Counted from the first letter of the stretch, positions 15,757 to 25,160 are shown. The stretch is 40,056 nucleotides of DNA from HGM04593 sp045631905 (GCA_045631905.1 JAZQVO010000022.1:1-40056); one strand, 5' to 3'. Translations and numbers: made by a program. The notes: a model not told the origin generated them from the letters alone.

Positions 15757-17238
15757 ATGGAAAGAGAGAAAAACAGTAACCATGTACTACGCTTCTTAAA
15801 GAGATACAACCGATACATTAAAGTTACGCTTGTATCGTTGATTGGGCTGATACTTGCCCTTTTGCCCACCGAGTTTTATGGCATCGAAGAGCTCACGGTT
15901 GTACAACAGCGCGTGATAGCTCTTTTTGTATGGGCCGCTCTCATGTGGATTTTAGAGGCAGTGCCTGCATGGACCACATCGCTACTCATTATAGTCATCT
16001 CGCTACTCACAATATCGAACAGCGCAATAACCCCGTTGATAAACAACCTTGACGAGACAAGCGCGAACCAGCTTGTGAGCTACAAAACAATCATGAGCAC
16101 CTTTGCCGACCCCACCGTGATGCTCTTTATGGGCGGTTTTGTACTTGCCCTTGTAGCCTCGAAAAGCGGTGTGGACATCTCCCTTGCACGCGCCCTGTTA
16201 AAGCCCTTTGGTACAAGGCCATACACAGTGCTGTTTGGTTTCATGTTCGTAACTGCGCTTTTCTCAATGTTTGTGAGCAACACAGCCACAGCCGCCATGA
16301 TGCTCACCTTCCTGGCACCCGTGCTCAAATCGTTACCAAAGGAGGAGAAAGGTTGCGCCGCCCTTGCCCTCGCAATACCCATAGGAGCAAACATCGGTGG
16401 CATCGCAACCCCCATAGGCACACCGCCCAACGGCATAGCCCTCGGCTACCTGAACGATACTTCGGGGCTTAATTTAGGTATAAGCTTCGGCGATTGGGTA
16501 GCAGTTATGACACCCCTCATGCTTGCTATACTTATTATCGCATGGGTGCTGTTGCGAATATTCCACCCCTTCACGGCAAAGGAGATTCACCTGCACATCG
16601 ATGGCGGAGCAAAAAAGGGGTGGCGCACCGTAGTTATATATGTCACACTTGCAGTAACCATACTCTTGTGGATGTTCGAAAAGGTAGTAGGAATAAACTC
16701 GTATGTGGTAGCACTCATACCCATAGGAGTTTTCTCTATCACACGAATAATAAAATCGAAAGACCTAAAAGAGCTCGACTGGGCCTGTTTATGGATGGTC
16801 GCCGGCGGTTTTGCGCTCGGCACAGCCATGAACAAGACAGGCCTTGCAACAACACTTGTGCACGCAATACCCTTTGACAGCTGGCCCATCTTAATTGTGA
16901 TGATAGGCGGAGGTCTCATCTGCTGGGTACTCTCGAACTTTATATCAAACTCGGCGGCAACAGCACTCATGGTACCCATCATGGCAGCCGTGGGCAAAGG
17001 GCTCGGCCCGGCACTTGGACAATATGGCGGCATAGGCACACTGCTCATAGGCGTAGCCCTGTCGGCCTCGTTTGCGATGTCCCTCCCTATAAGCACACCG
17101 CCTAATGCCATAGCCCACTCAACAGGGCTCATAAAATCGTCGCAGATGTTGCGCGTGGGCCTGCTCTTGGGCATCATATCACTCACAATAGGGTACTCAT
17201 TTATAATACATTTGGGAAAAACGGGTTTTTTCTCTTGA
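15757..17238 (+). CDS. SLC13/DASS-family sodium-coupled anion symporter
   Basis: The 493-residue inner-membrane protein has about 11-12 hydrophobic segments and the duplicated DASS motifs. These are Ser-Asn-Thr at 174-176 with a following Ile-Gly-Thr-Pro-Pro-Asn, and Ser-Asn-Ser at 397-399 with a following Ile-Ser-Thr-Pro-Pro-Asn. They form the sodium and carboxylate sites in characterised dicarboxylate/citrate carriers. The substrate is probably a C4-dicarboxylate, citrate or sulfate and cannot be chosen by sequence alone. The gene is followed after 31 bases by the porin-like gene and then GH84, suggesting one transcript that handles uptake across both membranes. Confidence 0.9.
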   Translation: MEREKNSNHVLRFLKRYNRYIKVTLVSLIGLILALLPTEFYGIEELTVVQQRVIALFVWAALMWILEAVPAWTTSLLIIVISLLTISNSAITPLINNLDETSANQLVSYKTIMSTFADPTVMLFMGGFVLALVASKSGVDISLARALLKPFGTRPYTVLFGFMFVTALFSMFVSNTATAAMMLTFLAPVLKSLPKEEKGCAALALAIPIGANIGGIATPIGTPPNGIALGYLNDTSGLNLGISFGDWVAVMTPLMLAILIIAWVLLRIFHPFTAKEIHLHIDGGAKKGWRTVVIYVTLAVTILLWMFEKVVGINSYVVALIPIGVFSITRIIKSKDLKELDWACLWMVAGGFALGTAMNKTGLATTLVHAIPFDSWPILIVMIGGGLICWVLSNFISNSAATALMVPIMAAVGKGLGPALGQYGGIGTLLIGVALSASFAMSLPISTPPNAIAHSTGLIKSSQMLRVGLLLGIISLTIGYSFIIHLGKTGFFS

Positions 17239-17269
17239 AAACACAGATAAACATTTAAACTACAATATC

Positions 17270-18499
17270 ATGAAAAGAATTTTTCTATTTACAGCACTTT
17301 TGGCACTTGCGGTGGCAGGATACGCACAAGAGAAGAGTTTCACCATTAAGCCCTATGGTTTTATTAGAAACTACGCATGCTTCGACACACGTGAGAGCTT
17401 CACCTCGAACAGCGAGCAGTTCTACTATATGCCCAAGGACGAAAACCCCGACATATACGGCAACGACCTTAACCAAAAGCCCAACATGATGCTTTTGAGC
17501 ATCACCACACGCTTGGGCCTCAACATCACAGGACCTGAATTTTTAGAAGCAAAGACATCGGCAAAGATTGAGGCCGACTTTGCCGGCTTCGGCACAAGCA
17601 ACACCGTGTTGCGCATACGACAGGCCTACGCCAAGATGGCATGGGAAAAGCAAGACCTGCTTGTGGGACAAGCATGGCACCCCATGATGGGCGACATGAT
17701 GCCCGATGTATTCACGCTGGAGACAGGAGCCCCCTTCACACCCTTCAGCCGTACACCCCAGGTGCGCTACAACTACTACCGTAACAAGTACACCCTCACA
17801 GCCACCATACTTTACCAATATCAATACACATCGTACGGCCCTGCCGGCGGTAGTTTCAACTACTCACGCGACGCGGTGGTTCCTGAGATGTACTTCCAAG
17901 CCATGTACAAAGGCAAAAAATGGCAAAGCGGTGTAGGCGTAGACCTTCTCACGCTGAAACCTCGCACCGAAGCAAGCGTTGCAGGTGGCAAAGTAAAGGT
18001 CGAGGAGAGCATCGTTTCGGTATCGCCCACCATCTTCGCATCATACAAAGACGGCAACTGGGGCATAAAAGGTCGCCTGACATATGCCGAAAACGCTGCA
18101 CACCTGAGCATGATAAGCGGTTACGGCATAACAAAATTCAAAGATAACGGCGAGCAGGAATACAGCCCCTTGCGCAGTGTTGCAGGCTGGGTTGATATCA
18201 CCTACAAACAGCAACTTAAAAAGGGCTATCTCACATATTGCCTCTTTGCAGGATACACAAAAAACCTTGGTTGCGAGGACGACATCGTGGGCGACATCTA
18301 CATGCGTGGCGAAAAAAACGCAGCCTACATATGGCGAGTAGCCCCCAGCATACTCTACACACACAACGCGATGCAGATTGGTGTTGAATATAACCCCACA
18401 ACAGCAGGTTACGGCACAGCCGACAGCCGTTACAAGATTAACAACACACATGCAGTAACCAACCACCGCATCTGTGCAATGCTGAAATATAATTTCTAA
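17270..18499 (+). CDS. Outer-membrane porin-like beta-barrel protein
   Basis: The 409-residue protein has a Sec signal (1-20, cut after Gly-Tyr-Ala-Gln). The rest is rich in alternating polar and aromatic strands such as Tyr-Asn-Tyr-Tyr-Arg-Asn-Lys-Tyr and Tyr-Gln-Tyr-Gln-Tyr. It ends in Leu-Lys-Tyr-Asn-Phe, a typical terminal barrel strand with C-terminal Phe. It resembles DcaP-like porins and uncharacterised Bacteroidetes barrel proteins. It is not a SusC/TonB receptor: there is no plug and it is too short. It lies between an SLC13 symporter (31 bases upstream) and GH84 (19 bases downstream), so it is likely the outer-membrane channel for the symporter's anion or for a glycan product. Confidence 0.75.
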   Translation: MKRIFLFTALLALAVAGYAQEKSFTIKPYGFIRNYACFDTRESFTSNSEQFYYMPKDENPDIYGNDLNQKPNMMLLSITTRLGLNITGPEFLEAKTSAKIEADFAGFGTSNTVLRIRQAYAKMAWEKQDLLVGQAWHPMMGDMMPDVFTLETGAPFTPFSRTPQVRYNYYRNKYTLTATILYQYQYTSYGPAGGSFNYSRDAVVPEMYFQAMYKGKKWQSGVGVDLLTLKPRTEASVAGGKVKVEESIVSVSPTIFASYKDGNWGIKGRLTYAENAAHLSMISGYGITKFKDNGEQEYSPLRSVAGWVDITYKQQLKKGYLTYCLFAGYTKNLGCEDDIVGDIYMRGEKNAAYIWRVAPSILYTHNAMQIGVEYNPTTAGYGTADSRYKINNTHAVTNHRICAMLKYNF

Positions 18500-18518
18500 A
18501 CAAAATACATTTACGACT

Positions 18519-20759
18519 ATGAACAAGAGAATTTTAACACTGGGCTTTTTGCTTGTAGCCGCACTATGCACATTACAAGCCAGCAACTACTGGACCAACC
18601 CTACTATTCAACAGATTCTGTGGGCACCCGACACCGGCTGGAAGGAGTTGCCCCAAAAGTGGACCGTTGTTGCAGCCGAAAAATACCTTAACGGCTATAT
18701 CGGCGATGCCTTCAAACAGCTAAAACCCGAGATTGCACCCAAGCAGACGTGCAAAGTGATAATGGGCGTGAAAGGCGACAAAGAGGTGCGTAAATACAAA
18801 AAACTTATCCCCCAAAAGGCAGAGGGCTACTACCTCAAAATATCGGAGAAGGAGATAGTTATTGCAGGTAACGACGAGCGCGGTCTCTTCTACGGCGTTC
18901 AAACCCTTTTAAGCATTGCCGGAAACGGCATATACGAAGAGGCAGCCTATGCCGACTGGCCCGATGTCCCCTTCCGCGGAACAGTAGAGGGTTTCTACGG
19001 CACACCTTGGAGCCATGAAGCACGTTTGAGCCAGCTCGAATTTTATGGCAAGAACAAGATGAACGTATACATATATGGCCCCAAGGACGACCCTTGGCAC
19101 CGCGACAAATGGCGTGTACCCTACCCCGAGGCAGAAGCCAAACGCATCGCCGAGCTTGTTGAGGCCGCCAAGAAGAACTATGTAAACTTCTATTGGGCCA
19201 TACACCCGGGCGTGGATATTAAGTGGAACAACGAGGACCGCGACGCACTCGTGGCAAAGCTCGAAAAGATGTACGACCTCGGTGTACGCGCCTTTGCGGT
19301 ATTCTTCGACGATATATGGGGCGAGGGCACAAAAGGCGACAAACAGGCCGAGCTCCTCAACTATGTCGATGAGAACTTTATACAGAAAAAAGAGGACGTA
19401 GCACCCCTCATCATGTGCCCCACAGAGTATAACCGCGGTTGGGCCAACGAGCAGAAAGGCTACCTGCGCACACTTGGAGCAAACCTCAACCAAGGTATCG
19501 AAATTATGTGGACAGGAAACTCGGTTGTAGCCTGCATCGACAAAGAGACCATGGAGTGGATTAACGAGCGCATACAGCGCAAAGCCTACATCTGGCTCAA
19601 CTTCCCCGTGAACGACTTTGTACGCGACCACATGCTCATGGGCCCCCTCTATGGCAACGGCAAAGACATAGCACCCCTTGTATCGGGCTTTGTCAGCAAC
19701 CCCATGGAGTATGCCGAGACATCTAAAATAAGCCTCTACGGCGTGGCCGACTACTGCTGGAACATGCAGGCCTACTACGAGGTGAGCAACTGGCAAAAGA
19801 GCCTCAAAAGCATATTGCCAAGCAACGACAAAGCACTTGGAATATTTGCCCTTTACAACAAAGACCTCGGCCCCAACGGTCACGGCTTCCGCCGCGAAGA
19901 GGGTGACGAGATAAAGGATATTGCACAGAAAGCTCTGGAGGGCGACGACGCATCGCTCGACCTTCTTGCATTTAAATGCTGGGAGCTTAACTCAGCCTGC
20001 GACAAACTGCTTGCCGACAACAGCAATCCCCAGCTCATACACGAGTTGCGCCCATGGCTGTTGCAAGGTAAATTGCTTGCCGAATATGGTACAACCATCT
20101 GCTACATGAAAAAGGTTGCCGACGGCAAGATTAACCCCACAATAATGCCCCTCGGCGTGGTAGGATATTTCAACGAGCTGTGGAGCCATGCACGCAACAT
20201 CAGAAAACAGATGTACGACAACGAGAACAACAAAGAGATGTTGCACCCCTACCAAACAGGTACAAAACTTGGAACCAAGGTGTTGTTGCCCACACTCAAC
20301 AGCCTCTTCACACTCGCAACAGAGAAGTACAACAAAGAGCATGGCTACAAATACGACACAACAGCCGACTACAACCCCTTCAAGGTTAAATCGACCGTGA
20401 AACAGCTTGCCCTTCTCCCCGTGAGCGTACGTGGCAGCGATGTTACAGTAGCATCGGCTTTGGAGGTTATCAACTGGCAGGCAGGTGGCGAGTTCATCGT
20501 AGAGGGCGACCGCCCCATCACCTTCCAAGGCATGGACTTCAACTTCGGCATCAACGGTGTAGCAAAGAACTTTAAGCTCGAACTCCTTGTCGATGGCAAC
20601 TGGCGCGAGGTATCGCTCCTCCACTATTCCGACAACGACCCTGTTATACACACAGGCAACGAACTTGGTGGCATGACAGCGAGCGCACTGCGCATCACCA
20701 ACATCAGCGGACAGGAACAGCAAGTATACTTCAAGAACTTCAAGTTCGTAAAGAGATAA
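18519..20759 (+). CDS. Secreted GH84 beta-N-acetylglucosaminidase (O-GlcNAcase-like)
   Basis: The 746-residue protein has a Sec signal (about 1-21) and an N-terminal alpha/beta domain (about 25-145). The GH84 TIM barrel (about 146-450) begins with Gly-Thr-Val-Glu-Gly-Phe-Tyr-Gly-Thr-Pro-Trp. The catalytic aspartate pair is D264-D265 in Phe-Phe-Asp-Asp-Ile-Trp, as in the characterised Bacteroides thetaiotaomicron GH84 of nearly the same length. A helical region and a C-terminal beta-sandwich complete the family architecture. It cleaves terminal beta-GlcNAc by substrate-assisted catalysis, in the periplasm or at the surface, and would follow fucose and galactose removal during mucin-type glycan breakdown. 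It is the last gene of the block and is followed by a strong terminator. Confidence 0.94.
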   Translation: MNKRILTLGFLLVAALCTLQASNYWTNPTIQQILWAPDTGWKELPQKWTVVAAEKYLNGYIGDAFKQLKPEIAPKQTCKVIMGVKGDKEVRKYKKLIPQKAEGYYLKISEKEIVIAGNDERGLFYGVQTLLSIAGNGIYEEAAYADWPDVPFRGTVEGFYGTPWSHEARLSQLEFYGKNKMNVYIYGPKDDPWHRDKWRVPYPEAEAKRIAELVEAAKKNYVNFYWAIHPGVDIKWNNEDRDALVAKLEKMYDLGVRAFAVFFDDIWGEGTKGDKQAELLNYVDENFIQKKEDVAPLIMCPTEYNRGWANEQKGYLRTLGANLNQGIEIMWTGNSVVACIDKETMEWINERIQRKAYIWLNFPVNDFVRDHMLMGPLYGNGKDIAPLVSGFVSNPMEYAETSKISLYGVADYCWNMQAYYEVSNWQKSLKSILPSNDKALGIFALYNKDLGPNGHGFRREEGDEIKDIAQKALEGDDASLDLLAFKCWELNSACDKLLADNSNPQLIHELRPWLLQGKLLAEYGTTICYMKKVADGKINPTIMPLGVVGYFNELWSHARNIRKQMYDNENNKEMLHPYQTGTKLGTKVLLPTLNSLFTLATEKYNKEHGYKYDTTADYNPFKVKSTVKQLALLPVSVRGSDVTVASALEVINWQAGGEFIVEGDRPITFQGMDFNFGINGVAKNFKLELLVDGNWREVSLLHYSDNDPVIHTGNELGGMTASALRITNISGQEQQVYFKNFKFVKR

Positions 20760-20774
20760 GCTGAACAAACCTAC

Positions 20775-20825
20775 AAAACAGATTAAGCAACCGAGCTTGC
20801 ATGGCTCGGTTGCTTAATCTGTTTT
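20775..20825. terminator. Bidirectional intrinsic terminator, 22-bp perfect stem
   Basis: Arms 20775-20796 and 20804-20825 pair over 22 bp without mismatch, with a 7-base loop (TTGCATG). There is a T-run on the plus strand (TTTTT from 20822) and, because the arm begins AAAA, a T-run on the minus strand as well. It separates the convergent GH84 and BASS-transporter genes. Confidence 0.9.
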
Positions 20826-20873
20826 TATATAAGAAGGTTGTCTACTTAGCGGAACATTTTACACCTCATATAA

Positions 20874-21833
20874 TCACTTTTTGTGATTATGCTCATACAA
20901 CTGCCTTGTATTCACAATATTATGCCACAGAGAGTAGAAACCGCCGGCAATAGCAGTAACAGGGGTTAAAAAGGTATAAGCAAACCATATGCCGAACACA
21001 GTGTTTTTCTGCCCGAGAGCCTGACCACCTGTTATCCTCTCGCCATAACGCACACCCACAGCCCTGCCTATCGCAAATTGCGCAAGACAGCACACAAGCG
21101 ACACCACGGCTATGCCAAGCATAACCAACAGCGATATGTTGCTATGCGCTATGGCACGGGCAGTCATGGCTATGGCAAGAGAGAGAGCCACCAACCAAAG
21201 ATAAAAAGGCACGTTGCGCCACTTTTGCTCTATCGCACCATGCCATGCTGGCATGAACTTGCGCAAAAGCTCGGCACACAAAAGGGGCAGAAGCAACAAG
21301 GGAAACACCTTGCCCATTATGAGCAGAAAAGAGGAGAGAAACGACACCCCCTCCACAGGGTGCGAAAGGGTTACAAAAAGAGGGGCCAACAGAGCCAAAG
21401 AGACATTTATGAGCATGGTGTAGGTTATGAGCGAGGCGGGGTTACCACCCAGCTTGGCTGTAATTACCGCGGCAGCCGTTGCGGTGGGGCATAAAAGGCA
21501 AAGCATAGATGCCTCCAAAAGCAGACGAACACTCAACGGTGCACCACCCCAAAAAGCGAGCATGAGCGAGATTAATGCCATGCAACCTACCTGAAAGCCC
21601 AACAAAATAAAATGCCACAAACAGGGTTTGAGCTCGGTGTAACGCACCTTGCAAAATGTGACAAAAAGCATAGAGAAGATGAGCGACGGTTGCAACCACC
21701 CCACCACCTCGACGGCCAAGGCGTGGGTCGTGCCGAAAAGCGGTATGTTCACATAGAGCAGATACATCGCCGCACCGCCAACCATGGCTATGGGCAACGA
21801 CCAATCGCGTAACAGCTGTCTCATATTCATCAT
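20874..21833 (-). CDS. BASS-family (bile acid:sodium symporter-like) transporter
   Basis: The 319-residue protein is almost entirely membrane helices (about nine to ten). It has the duplicated small-residue signature of the BASS/ACR3 fold: Cys-Pro-Thr-Ala-Thr-Ala-Ala-Ala near residue 114 and Gly-Gln-Ala-Leu-Gly-Gln-Lys-Asn-Thr near 275. The substrate is unknown; family members carry bile acids, pantoate, pyruvate or other organic anions with sodium. The start is uncertain between the ATGs at 21833, 21830 and 21824. It follows nnr by 27 bases on the same strand, so they are probably co-transcribed although no functional link is evident. Confidence 0.8.
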   Translation of the reverse strand: MMNMRQLLRDWSLPIAMVGGAAMYLLYVNIPLFGTTHALAVEVVGWLQPSLIFSMLFVTFCKVRYTELKPCLWHFILLGFQVGCMALISLMLAFWGGAPLSVRLLLEASMLCLLCPTATAAAVITAKLGGNPASLITYTMLINVSLALLAPLFVTLSHPVEGVSFLSSFLLIMGKVFPLLLLPLLCAELLRKFMPAWHGAIEQKWRNVPFYLWLVALSLAIAMTARAIAHSNISLLVMLGIAVVSLVCCLAQFAIGRAVGVRYGERITGGQALGQKNTVFGIWFAYTFLTPVTAIAGGFYSLWHNIVNTRQLYEHNHKK

Positions 21834-21860
21834 GTTGTTTTTTAAAGAGCAATTAATATT

Positions 21861-23384
21861 TCATTCACACCCCTCGATGCCTTTCCACACCTGTGGCAGT
21901 GCGTCTATAATATCCCCGGCGACAAGCGCGGTTTTCCCACTCTGCGATGCCACGACATCGCCAGCCATACCATGCACACATACACCCAGACGGGCAACAT
22001 CAACCGCCGGGAGACCTTGTGCAAGGAGCGCAAGCAGAATACCTGTGAGAACATCGCCGCTACCACCCGTAGCCATGCCCGCGTTGCCCGTGGTATTAAA
22101 AAAACAGTTACCACAGGGGGTGACAACAGCCGTATAAGCCCCCTTCAACACCACGGTTATATTGCACTCACGAGCAAGCTCAACAGCCCTCTGCAAACGC
22201 TCGTAGGAGCTCGCACACTCACCTGCGAGGCGAGTAAATTCCCCTATGTGCGGGGTTATTATACTACCTTCGGGCAAACGAGAGAGGTACTCTTTGTTAC
22301 GCGAGAGTATATTCAACGCGTCGGCATCGAGCACCATGGGAACGCGACAACCTTCGATAAGCCCAAGAAGAGCCTTTTCTGTTTCGGGATGCGTGCCAAG
22401 GCCCGGCCCCACGGCAACAGCCGTATATCTATCGACAGAGGGTATGTTGTATATATGTTTCTCTCCCGAAGATGGTATTGTCATAGCCTCGGGGACCGTA
22501 CACTGCAAAATAGCGTTGTTACAACGAGGCACGGCAAGTGTGAGCAGGCCCACACCCGAGCGTAGCGCACCACGTGCCGAGAGCACCGATGCACCCGCCA
22601 TACCTTCGCTACCAGCCACAAGCAACGCCCTGCCGAAGTTACCCTTGTGAGCATGTTTCCCACGCCTTGGCAACAGACAGGTAACATCTTCGGGGAAGGT
22701 AAGCATGTAGGGCGAGGGTTCCTGTTGCATCGCCTCGGGGCTTAATGATATATCGAGCACACGAACATCTCCCACAAAGCAGGCGTTCTCGGCAAAGAGC
22801 ATGGCGAGCTTGGGAAACTGTAAGGTATATGTAGCCGTTGCCTTTACTATATTCCCGAGGATATTATTACTATTATCCTCACCCATGAGCCCCGACGGAA
22901 TATCTATTGCCACCACCTCCCCGTCAAAGCTGTTTATGCTGTGTATAACACTCGCAAACACCCCCTCGACAGGCCTTGTGAGCCCACTGCCGAAGAGACC
23001 GTCCACAACCACCTCGACAGGCAAAAGTTCAGGAGCTATAAATTCATGCTCCACAATATTAAGTTCTATACCGAAGGAGCCCTTCATCGCCTGCAAAGAG
23101 CGTAGGTTAGCCTCACAATCGGCCGACAGACGCAAGCCCGGAGCAACAAGCCACACCCTCACGGCACAACCGGCCACGGCAAGCATACGCGCCACGGCAA
23201 GCGCATCGCCCCCGTTGTTACCCGGCCCGGCAAATATCGCAAAAGAGCCCTTGGGATAACGCTCCACAATAGCCTTTGCGAGCACCGATGCGGCACGCTC
23301 CATGAGCATAATAGAGGGTATGGGTTCGTGCTCTATGGTGTAGGCATCTATGCGTTTTATGCTTGCTGTGGGGAATATTTTCAT
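21861..23384 (-). CDS. nnr: Bifunctional NAD(P)H-hydrate repair enzyme (epimerase + ADP-dependent dehydratase)
   Basis: The 507-residue fusion has the two domains of bacterial Nnr. The N-terminal NAD(P)HX epimerase (about 1-215) has Gly-Pro-Gly-Asn-Asn-Gly-Gly-Asp-Ala and Val-Val-Asp-Gly-Leu-Phe-Gly-Ser-Gly. The C-terminal ribokinase-like ADP-dependent dehydratase (about 225-507) has Val-Gly-Pro-Gly-Leu-Gly, Leu-Asp-Ala-Asp-Ala-Leu-Asn, Thr-Pro-His-Ile-Gly-Glu and the nucleotide-site Thr-Gly-Gly-Ser-Gly-Asp-Val-Leu. It restores damaged hydrated NADH and NADPH in the cytosol. Length is normal. It has its own promoter just after the aroQ terminator and is followed by the BASS transporter gene. 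Confidence 0.95.
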   Translation of the reverse strand: MKIFPTASIKRIDAYTIEHEPIPSIMLMERAASVLAKAIVERYPKGSFAIFAGPGNNGGDALAVARMLAVAGCAVRVWLVAPGLRLSADCEANLRSLQAMKGSFGIELNIVEHEFIAPELLPVEVVVDGLFGSGLTRPVEGVFASVIHSINSFDGEVVAIDIPSGLMGEDNSNNILGNIVKATATYTLQFPKLAMLFAENACFVGDVRVLDISLSPEAMQQEPSPYMLTFPEDVTCLLPRRGKHAHKGNFGRALLVAGSEGMAGASVLSARGALRSGVGLLTLAVPRCNNAILQCTVPEAMTIPSSGEKHIYNIPSVDRYTAVAVGPGLGTHPETEKALLGLIEGCRVPMVLDADALNILSRNKEYLSRLPEGSIITPHIGEFTRLAGECASSYERLQRAVELARECNITVVLKGAYTAVVTPCGNCFFNTTGNAGMATGGSGDVLTGILLALLAQGLPAVDVARLGVCVHGMAGDVVASQSGKTALVAGDIIDALPQVWKGIEGCE

Positions 23385-23414
23385 GGGAATCTTCTGTTAT
23401 GGGTTTCGACAAGG

Positions 23415-23422
23415 CAAATATA
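23415..23422 (-). promoter_or_regulatory. -7 element for nnr
   Basis: The minus strand reads TATATTTG, an exact TAnnTTTG match, 31 bases before the ATG at 23384. No TTTG lies at the usual spacing. It sits just downstream of the aroQ terminator, consistent with a separate transcript for nnr. Confidence 0.5.
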
Positions 23423-23468
23423 GGAGGTTTTGTTGTTTTTAGTGCTATACCGACAAACTTATTAACAA

Positions 23469-23512
23469 CAATAATAGCAAAAGAGTGCCACGGCACTCTT
23501 TTGCTATTATTG
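23469..23512 (-). terminator. Intrinsic terminator of the aromatic amino acid operon
   Basis: Arms 23469-23489 and 23492-23512 are perfectly complementary over 21 bp with only two bases between them, so the real loop is about four bases. It starts 10 bases past the aroQ stop, and the minus-strand exit reads TTGTTGTTAAT. It separates the aro operon from nnr. Confidence 0.8.
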
Positions 23513-23521
23513 GACACCGGC

Positions 23522-23953
23522 TTAAAGCACCGAGGAGAGATATTCGAGCCCCTCCTTATACCCCTCGAATCCCTTACCGCAGATGGTCTTTTGAGCATAG
23601 AGAGAGACAAAGGAGAAACGACGAAAATCCTCGCGGGTGGATATATCGGTAAGATGTACCTCGACAGTAGGCAAGGCGACCGCTTTCAGCGCGTCGAGTA
23701 TTGCCACGCTTGTATGGGTATATGCGGCAGGGTTTATCAATATCGCATCGCACACTCCATAGGCTCCCTGGATAGCATCGACTATCGCACCTTCGTGGTT
23801 CGACTGAAAAAGCTCCACGCTCAGCCCCAACGAAGAGGCCGAAGAGCGTATATACTCCTGCAAGGCTGAAAAATCGCGTGCACCATAAAGCGAAGGCTCG
23901 CGCAAGCCCAGAAGGTTCAGGTTGGGACCGTTTATTACAAGTATCTTCTTCAT
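23522..23953 (-). CDS. aroQ: Type II 3-dehydroquinate dehydratase
   Basis: The 143-residue protein has the normal length of the small dodecameric type II enzyme. It begins with Asn-Gly-Pro-Asn-Leu-Asn-Leu-Leu-Gly and the lid Arg-Glu-Pro-Ser-Leu-Tyr-Gly (catalytic Tyr). Asn-His-Glu-Gly-Ala-Ile-Val-Asp, Asn-Pro-Ala-Ala-Tyr-Thr-His-Thr-Ser and Glu-Val-His-Leu-Thr-Asp follow, with the catalytic His regions in place. It converts 3-dehydroquinate to 3-dehydroshikimate, step three of the shikimate pathway. It is the last gene of the aromatic operon, 13 bases after pheA and just before a strong terminator. Confidence 0.96.
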   Translation of the reverse strand: MKKILVINGPNLNLLGLREPSLYGARDFSALQEYIRSSASSLGLSVELFQSNHEGAIVDAIQGAYGVCDAILINPAAYTHTSVAILDALKAVALPTVEVHLTDISTREDFRRFSFVSLYAQKTICGKGFEGYKEGLEYLSSVL

Positions 23954-23966
23954 AAATTACCTACCG

Positions 23967-25109
23967 TTATATTATCTCTGCATACGTTCCGAAATATTGA
24001 AACTGCTCGCCACAATCGTTCAGCTCGCACATGAGCGAGAGGAACTCCTCGCTATACACCGATGCCTCAATATCGAAGTAAAAACGATACTCAAACTCAC
24101 GCTCGGGTATCTGACGGCTCTCGAGCTTGAGAAGGTTCACACCTGTTGCGTTGAAACGCGACATTATGCGGAAAAGAGCACCCGGACGGTTGGGGATATT
24201 TATCATGATGCTGGTGCGGTCGGCACCCGAATATATTTTAGGCTCTTTTGCTATACAGATGAAACGGGTGTAGTTGTTGTCGCGGTTCTGTACCGACGAT
24301 TTAAGCACCTGCATCTGGTAGAGCTCGGCACAAAGACGCGACGAGAGAGAGGCCTTTGTGCGGTCGCCTCCCTGTGCCACCATGCGTGCAGCCTCGGCGG
24401 TGTTCTCCATGGCAATGACACGCACATCTTTCAGTGTCGAGAGAAACTCGGAACACTGGCTTATAGCCTGTTGATGCGAGTATATCTCCTTGATGTCGGA
24501 AAGTTTTGCACCCGGCAGAGCAAGCAGGGCATGGTCGACCTTTAAACGTACACCGCGCACGATACTCACATTATATTGCGACAAGAGGTCGTAAATAGCA
24601 TTCACAGAGCCGGCAAGAGAGTTCTCTATGGGAAGAACGCCATACTCGCAAAGACCACTCGAAACCGATTTAAAAACACCCTCAAAACCGTTGAGATACA
24701 TTATTTCGGGGAGGTCGAAAAGGCGTTCCGAAGCAAGGTGAGCATAGGAGCCTTCGCAACCGGCAACAGCCACCGTGGCACGCTTGGGGAAGGGGCAGGG
24801 AGGCACAGAGGTTATAGCCTTTATTTTGTCGTAAAACTCCGACCCCTCTGATAGCATGCGTGTTTCGTAGGACTCACTGAGGTCGAATATTGTGCGGTAG
24901 AGTGTGCGACCGTAACCCTCATATTCCGGGCCGAGACGCTTTGAAACATTGTGCAACACAGCTCTTGCACGCGAAGGGTGGTACACAGGCATGTTATTCT
25001 CTTTTTTGTAACGCCCCACCTCGCTCACCACTTGCATGCGTTTTGCGAAAAGGTCGCACATCTGGGTATCTATCTCATCTATCTGTTCGCGTAATTTTTT
25101 CAGGTCCAT
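23967..25109 (-). CDS. pheA: Bifunctional chorismate mutase/prephenate dehydratase (P-protein)
   Basis: The 380-residue protein has three parts in order. An AroQ-type chorismate mutase (about 1-90) has Leu-Arg-Glu-Gln-Ile-Asp-Glu-Ile-Asp. The prephenate dehydratase domain (about 105-285) has Gly-Ser-Tyr-Ala-His, Pro-Ile-Glu-Asn-Ser and the catalytic Thr-Arg-Phe. The ACT domain (about 295-380) has Arg-Pro-Gly-Ala-Leu and Glu-Ser-Arg-Gln, which bind phenylalanine for feedback inhibition. It makes phenylpyruvate from chorismate. It is separated from aroA by 151 bases holding a terminator-like hairpin, the only long gap in the operon, so it may be regulated separately from the upstream genes. Confidence 0.95.
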   Translation of the reverse strand: MDLKKLREQIDEIDTQMCDLFAKRMQVVSEVGRYKKENNMPVYHPSRARAVLHNVSKRLGPEYEGYGRTLYRTIFDLSESYETRMLSEGSEFYDKIKAITSVPPCPFPKRATVAVAGCEGSYAHLASERLFDLPEIMYLNGFEGVFKSVSSGLCEYGVLPIENSLAGSVNAIYDLLSQYNVSIVRGVRLKVDHALLALPGAKLSDIKEIYSHQQAISQCSEFLSTLKDVRVIAMENTAEAARMVAQGGDRTKASLSSRLCAELYQMQVLKSSVQNRDNNYTRFICIAKEPKIYSGADRTSIMINIPNRPGALFRIMSRFNATGVNLLKLESRQIPEREFEYRFYFDIEASVYSEEFLSLMCELNDCGEQFQYFGTYAEII

Positions 25110-25160
25110 AATTATATCTGTTTTTATGGTTAAAAGAATCTATTTAAAAAAACAAGAGAT

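Noticed and set aside
18909..19883. 324-codon open frame on the minus strand opposite GH84
   Set aside because: Antisense shadow of the GH84 catalytic barrel; no recognisable domain and no promoter or start context.
20775..20825. Long inverted repeat considered as a transposon end or attachment site
   Set aside because: It sits between convergent genes with T-runs on both exits, the arrangement of a bidirectional terminator; no transposase or target duplication nearby.
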